A DNA stretch of 42,129 bases from the IMG/VR virus record IMGVR_UViG_3300024520_000166, positions 1-42,129 of that record; one strand, written 5' to 3'. The notes below the pieces were generated by a model. The model made no database searches. It saw only the letters and a program-made list of their open reading frames with translations, and had not been told where the DNA came from. The DNA comes from a virus. The position numbers and the translations under genes were made by a program. Of the stretch, positions 38,601-42,129 are shown piece by piece; the stretch's first letter is position 1, and the number at the start of each line of letters is the position of its first letter.

Positions 38601-39845
38601 CTATGCCGCTTTTTGTCCCACAACCTGGATCCGGATGTCGAGATCCGTTGCGTTTTTGGCGGTGCCCATGAAGACGATCCAATCGCCAGCAGATAGCCCG
38701 CCGGTGCCATTGATGAGCCCGCCGGTGCTGCCGAGATAGAAGCGATCGCCGACGGTCGCGCCGGCAACCACGCCCGTCGCCAGCCCCGCCTTGCAGATCT
38801 CAGCGGTCGATCCCGGGGTCGGTTGTGCCGTCACCGCGATCCCGATTGCATCGAGGTTCGCAGTCGTGTCGGCCCGAGCCTTTTGCACTCTGTCGATCAG
38901 CCCGCCCCACTCGACGGGGTCGCCGATAACGACCGCCTCGTTGACGGTGTGCGTCGCCTCGAGCTTCTCGGCTTCGGACACCGCCCCATGTGTGTGCAGA
39001 GTCGTGGCACTGCCGTCGGTGAGCTCGTCGAAGTTGGCAGCGGTGACGGTTGCACCGGTCGCTACACCGCCGACCTCGAAGAGCGTCGGAAGTCCAGCCA
39101 CCGAGAGACCGCCGGCAGCAACTGCGAGCGTCGTGCCGTCGAGCTTCGCTTGCAGCTCGCCGGTGGCGAATTCGAGACCGCCGGCTGCGACAAGGTCGAC
39201 TGAGACGACGTTGCCCGCGACGTCGATGCCGTCACCGCCGACCACCGAGCCCGAGCCGCTGAATTGAGCCCACTCGAGCAGCGAAGTGTTGAGCGTCAGC
39301 GGGTCGTCGGACGTGAGCACCCACCCCGTATCTGCGTTTTCGGCACTGCCTTCGGTGACGAAACAGAATGCCCCTGCATTGACCTCGGCATCAGAGTCGA
39401 AGTCGCCGGCCCGATCCCATGTGGTGGTAGGGGTCTTAACTTCGTAGATCCCGTTCTGTTTCTTGTCGGTCTGACCTTTGACGAGCACCCGATCACCGTC
39501 AGCGAGCACAACGGTGTCGAGCGTGCCCGGTGCGCCGGTAAATTGCCCGGTGCCGCCAGCACCACCGCCCGGTGCGTAGGTCGCACTGAGATCGCCACCC
39601 GCAACGGTGGTCGCTGCTCGCGAGCTGTCTTTGAAATCGAGCCCCGTCGCCACCGCGTCGACGTATGCTTTCGACGCTGCTGCCGTCGGCCCGCCGGGCG
39701 TTGTCGGCAGCCCGGTTACCTCGGCCCCGCCGGTGAGATCGATATCGCCTGAGCTGCTGATCCCTCCGAGCACGACATCGTCGGTAGTCGCCATTTCTTC
39801 GGAGTAGTTCGCAGCGTTGATGAAAAGCGGTTTTCGTGTCGCCAT
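38601..39845 (-). CDS. Tail fibre/appendage protein
   Basis: The protein has 414 aa. It opens MATRKPLFINAANYSEEM and continues with fibre-like repeats: PTAAASKAYVDAVATGLDFK, DGDRVLVKGQTDKKQNGIYE, then the glycine-rich VGGDGIDVAGNVVSVDLVAA. The YVDAV and GIYEV segments recur in phage fibres and base-plate attached structures. The C-terminal domain is a beta-rich tip (VGDRFYLGSTGGLINGTGG). It probably works together with the 752 aa spike. Confidence 0.75.
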   Translation of the reverse strand: MATRKPLFINAANYSEEMATTDDVVLGGISSSGDIDLTGGAEVTGLPTTPGGPTAAASKAYVDAVATGLDFKDSSRAATTVAGGDLSATYAPGGGAGGTGQFTGAPGTLDTVVLADGDRVLVKGQTDKKQNGIYEVKTPTTTWDRAGDFDSDAEVNAGAFCFVTEGSAENADTGWVLTSDDPLTLNTSLLEWAQFSGSGSVVGGDGIDVAGNVVSVDLVAAGGLEFATGELQAKLDGTTLAVAAGGLSVAGLPTLFEVGGVATGATVTAANFDELTDGSATTLHTHGAVSEAEKLEATHTVNEAVVIGDPVEWGGLIDRVQKARADTTANLDAIGIAVTAQPTPGSTAEICKAGLATGVVAGATVGDRFYLGSTGGLINGTGGLSAGDWIVFMGTAKNATDLDIRIQVVGQKAA

Positions 39846-39848
39846 AGC

Positions 39849-40208
39849 TTAGCCCTCTCTTTGATCGTGTAGCTCTGTGATCTTGCCTGTTTCGTCGTCG
39901 AATGAGACCGCCGAGAAGTCGACCCCGTATTTCTCGCTGAGCTTCCCGCAGAGCTGCTCGAGTGCGGTCTGATAGCTGCGCGCCGAAGTCGCGTTAGCGA
40001 CCTGACACGCCTGCATTGTGATCCGTTGTTTCTGCGTCTCGAGCTCGAGAATCCGCAGATCCTTATCGATACACCGCCGCTCTCGTTCGATCGAAGTCAG
40101 CTTCGCATGAAGCACGTTCAGCTCGAGCATATCGAGTCGAGAGAGATGTAGGATCCCGTCTACATGCCGTGGCCCGTTCGGGTCTGCTTTCTTCCGTCGA
40201 GCAGCCAT
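39849..40208 (-). CDS. Coiled-coil protein in the fibre cluster
   Basis: The protein has 119 aa from ATG 40208. The basic head (ARRKKADPNGPRHVDG) precedes a long heptad-bearing helix (MLELNVLHAKLTSIERERRC, then IDKDLRILELETQKQR). The end (YGVDFSAVSFDDETGKITE) resembles the small helper proteins of phage fibre loci. It may be a fibre chaperone or a linker; the sequence does not decide. Confidence 0.6.
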   Translation of the reverse strand: MAARRKKADPNGPRHVDGILHLSRLDMLELNVLHAKLTSIERERRCIDKDLRILELETQKQRITMQACQVANATSARSYQTALEQLCGKLSEKYGVDFSAVSFDDETGKITELHDQREG

Positions 40209-40651
40209 TATGCCCGCCTCATCGGTGGTCGGAGAATCACGAGCACGTCGGTCGCTGAGCTCGCGATCCCGATCTCTGCGATGTATTCGCCCGACGTCGT
40301 CGTCGCCGCTTGCGTCACCCCGCCCCCGCTCTTCGCGTACACCGGAGCACCGGCAGCGAGCCCGGTATATAGAGAGCCTGTCGGCCCGCTGTATCGGATC
40401 GTCGTGGTCGTGCCGTCGGTTGCCATGACGACACCGACCGGCGGCATCGTAGCGCCTATCGAGAGCGTGACGCGCGCGACATCAGGGAAGCCCCCGGTGC
40501 TGCCGCCCGTCAGATAGACCACATCGCCGGCGACAAGCGTGCCCGACACCGCACCGACGAAAGTCGCGTCGAGAATACCGGTGACGCCCGGGGCCGGTCG
40601 CAGCTCGATCGGGGTGACGACCGCAGAGATCTCGACGCTCGGGCAGCTCAT
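40208..40651 (-). CDS. Beta-rich appendage protein
   Basis: The protein has 147 aa, all strands and turns: AGDVVYLTGGSTGGFPDVAR, PPVGVVMATDGTTTTIRYSG, then GAPVYAKSGGGVTQAATTTS. The layout resembles trimeric tip or decoration domains in which GDVVYL and PVGVV strands repeat. It ends in a basic MRRA. Start and stop couple to both neighbours (ATGA upstream, TGATG downstream). It is a likely part of the fibre or baseplate tip. Confidence 0.6.
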   Translation of the reverse strand: MSCPSVEISAVVTPIELRPAPGVTGILDATFVGAVSGTLVAGDVVYLTGGSTGGFPDVARVTLSIGATMPPVGVVMATDGTTTTIRYSGPTGSLYTGLAAGAPVYAKSGGGVTQAATTTSGEYIAEIGIASSATDVLVILRPPMRRA

Positions 40652-40968
40652 AAGATCTTGGTCTTCGCGTTGACGATCAGACGCTCGTCGCCGACGGGTA
40701 GGCGCTGCGGTTTACCTGCGAGATCGACCGTATAGATCTGCGCCCGATACTTGCCGGGCTCGATGTCGGTCGGCCCGAAGCTGAATTCGACGACACCGTT
40801 CGGGCCGTCGGTGATCACTCCGGGGATCGACAACGGCCCCGCCACCGGTCGATCCATGTGTAGGTTGACGGTCCACCCGGTAATATCGCCGACACCGACA
40901 AGCGTGACCTGCCGAACGGGTCGCTCGTCGCTCTCGGTGAAGTTGAGCAGTCTATCGCGTGTCGCCAT
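40648..40968 (-). CDS. BppU-N-like baseplate appendage protein
   Basis: The protein has 106 aa. It follows the pattern of BppU N-terminal domains: a strand RPVRQVTLVGVGDITGWTVN, LHMDRP, VITDGPNGVVEFSFGPTDIE, then PGKYRAQIYTVDLAGKPQRL. In lactococcal phages that domain fastens receptor-binding proteins to the baseplate. Here it stands alone, so it may be an adaptor for the neighbouring fibres. Confidence 0.65.
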   Translation of the reverse strand: MATRDRLLNFTESDERPVRQVTLVGVGDITGWTVNLHMDRPVAGPLSIPGVITDGPNGVVEFSFGPTDIEPGKYRAQIYTVDLAGKPQRLPVGDERLIVNAKTKIL

Positions 40969-40976
40969 TGCCCGCC

Positions 40977-42129
40977 TCAGCTCGTATAGGTCCGAATGAA
41001 GTGCTGCACCCCGCCGATCGTGATCTCGATCCTCCCACTGACGACCGATGTCGAGCCGGCAGAATCCGCGTCGATGATCTCGAGGTCTTCTGTCGATAGC
41101 CCCGAGAGCTTGAGAGCCGGCCCGGTCGCACCCGCGTCCAGCTGCCCGTGAAGCGCTGCGGCTGCGCTATTCGTCGAGCTATTGAACCCGAGCACGGCAT
41201 CGTTGGGGGTGCTCCCGTCGATCGACCCCTTGACCCCGCCACCGTTGATCCCTGCGTCGTTCTGACCTTCGACGCCATACACGCCGGCAGCGACGGCGGT
41301 GCCACTCACCCCGGGGCCGGTGCCGCCGGTGGCATCGCCTTCGACCGCCGGGGCTGCGGCAGTAGAGACGCCGATGACAGCCGCGTCGGTTGCGTCGTTG
41401 CTCTCGCCTCGCACCCCCGGGCCATTCACTGAAGTCCCGAGCACACCTGGCCCGTCGTCGCCGTTGCCTTTTACCCCGGCCCCGGTGCCGTTGCCGTCAC
41501 CCCTGACGCCGACTGTATCGGTGGCGATGCCGAGACCATAGACACCCTCGCCGCCGGTGTCGCCACCGTTGCCCCGAACGCCCCGACCCGAGCCGGTGCC
41601 GCCGTCGCCGATGATACCTGCGAGCCCGGTCGCACCCGCTTCGCCGTGGATACCGATGCCGGTGCCGGTGTTCTTGCCCTCGACCGCATACCCGCTTGCC
41701 GTATTCTCGCCGTATATCGTTGCGTTTCCGGTGCCGGCGTTTTTGGCATCGACCGCGCTGCCGGTGCCGGTGCCAGCCGCTGCACCCGATCGAGCGTGCA
41801 CTGCGATCCCTGTGGTGCCGCTGACCGCGCTGACCCCGATCCCGGTGGTCCCGCCGCCCTGACCCTGAAGTCCTACACCGCCCCCCGTGCCGCCTGTCCC
41901 ATGAACTCCCGTGCCTAGTGGGCCACCGAACGCAGAAACGCCCCTGCCGGTGCTGCCGACCTCGAGCGAGCCCGATGCCGTGACCCCGTGCCCGTCATCC
42001 TCGCCACCGAGAAAAGAGCCGCCCGGAGACCCATCAGCGCCGACCCCGCGAACGCCCCCGCCACCGTTGCCAATGTCGAGCCCGACGACACCGAAGCCGC
42101 CACCCGCCGCAGAGTTTGTAGCCTCGATC
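40977..42129 (-). CDS. Tail fibre, glycine-rich repeat shaft and C-terminal tip (partial at join)
   Basis: This is the remainder of the fibre that begins at 381. The frame is open through 42129 with no start needed within this end. The shaft consists of short GVxG repeats (GRGVRGNGGDTGGEGVYGLG, GAGVKGNGDDGPGVLGTSV), forming about 330 residues of triangular or beta-helix-like fibre. The tip ends in a compact beta domain (STSVVSGRIEITIGGVQHFI). A GTG at 41801 can look like a start but cuts the shaft in two. Bases 42004-42129 duplicate 5-130. Confidence 0.8.
   Translation of the reverse strand, partial: IEATNSAAGGGFGVVGLDIGNGGGGVRGVGADGSPGGSFLGGEDDGHGVTASGSLEVGSTGRGVSAFGGPLGTGVHGTGGTGGGVGLQGQGGGTTGIGVSAVSGTTGIAVHARSGAAAGTGTGSAVDAKNAGTGNATIYGENTASGYAVEGKNTGTGIGIHGEAGATGLAGIIGDGGTGSGRGVRGNGGDTGGEGVYGLGIATDTVGVRGDGNGTGAGVKGNGDDGPGVLGTSVNGPGVRGESNDATDAAVIGVSTAAAPAVEGDATGGTGPGVSGTAVAAGVYGVEGQNDAGINGGGVKGSIDGSTPNDAVLGFNSSTNSAAAALHGQLDAGATGPALKLSGLSTEDLEIIDADSAGSTSVVSGRIEITIGGVQHFIRTYTS
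42004..42129. repeat. Terminal direct repeat, right copy
   Basis: This is identical to bases 5-130. Its presence inside the fibre shaft raises the question of a repeat within the gene, but the copy also contains non-repetitive sequence (for example gtagcctcgatc) and the joined frame is exact. A circular join is the simpler explanation. Confidence 0.9.

Noticed and set aside
41471-41801. Independent start of the repeat fibre at GTG 41801
   Set aside because: The frame is open upstream with the same repeats to 42129 and continues after the join to a fibre anchor at 381.
1-42129. Integrase, attachment site or transposase suggesting a prophage
   Set aside because: No tyrosine or serine recombinase motif, no tRNA fragment and no IS ends were seen; the excisionase-like protein at 33366 is better viewed as a regulator.

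Overview
The window is one bacteriophage genome. Its last 126 bases (42004-42129) repeat bases 5-130 exactly. Joining the ends there gives a circle of about 42.0 kb and restores one tail-fibre reading frame (1404 nt, 467 aa) that is otherwise cut at both edges. The circle most likely reflects a circularly permuted or terminally redundant linear virion genome. The first four bases (1-4) do not fit this join.

The gene content is that of a tailed phage with a contractile tail: sheath, tube, baseplate J, gpW/gp25-like and spike proteins, with a plug and Dit-like protein resembling those of the simple freshwater myovirus Pam3. The DNA is GC-rich and the word GAGCTC is very common. A lysis cassette with a lipoprotein suggests a Gram-negative, high-GC host; I cannot name the genus. 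I see no integrase, tRNA, IS element or CRISPR array. A virulent lifestyle is the simplest reading, although a small Cro-like regulator and shared operator-like palindromes exist.

Layout. (1) 1-16.5 kb, minus strand: morphogenesis block read from right to left: DUF2213 protease/scaffold, decoration protein, capsid, an Ig-repeat protein, neck proteins, sheath, tube, frameshifted tail chaperones, tape measure, then the baseplate. (2) 16.6-17.8 kb, plus strand: three small genes of unknown role. (3) 17.8-24.3 kb, minus strand: SSB, five very small genes (two are membrane proteins), terminase, a DNA methyltransferase, portal and MuF head protein. (4) 24.3-30.6 kb, minus strand: Cro-like regulator, small accessory genes, methyltransferase, zinc/HTH protein, initiator with an apparent in-gene origin, DnaC-like loader, C5 methyltransferase and RusA-like resolvase. 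(5) 30.7-33.9 kb, plus strand: recombination operon with RecT-like annealing protein and Cas4/AddB-like exonuclease plus three small DNA-binding or unknown proteins. (6) 33.9-42.1 kb, minus strand: fibres and appendages, then lysis (holin-like protein, spanin-like lipoprotein, amidase).

Almost every neighbouring gene pair shares a 1-4 base stop/start overlap (ATGA, GTGA, TGATG), which fixes most start codons, many of them GTG. The most notable points are: the shared TGCAC-N3-GTGCA sites in the two divergent control regions; a lambda-O-like origin inside the initiator gene; a methyltransferase gene with a second patterned protein frame inside it; an Ig-like domain shared by a head-region and a baseplate protein; two in-phase slippery heptamers in the tail chaperone gene; and a receptor-binding module of foreign composition.
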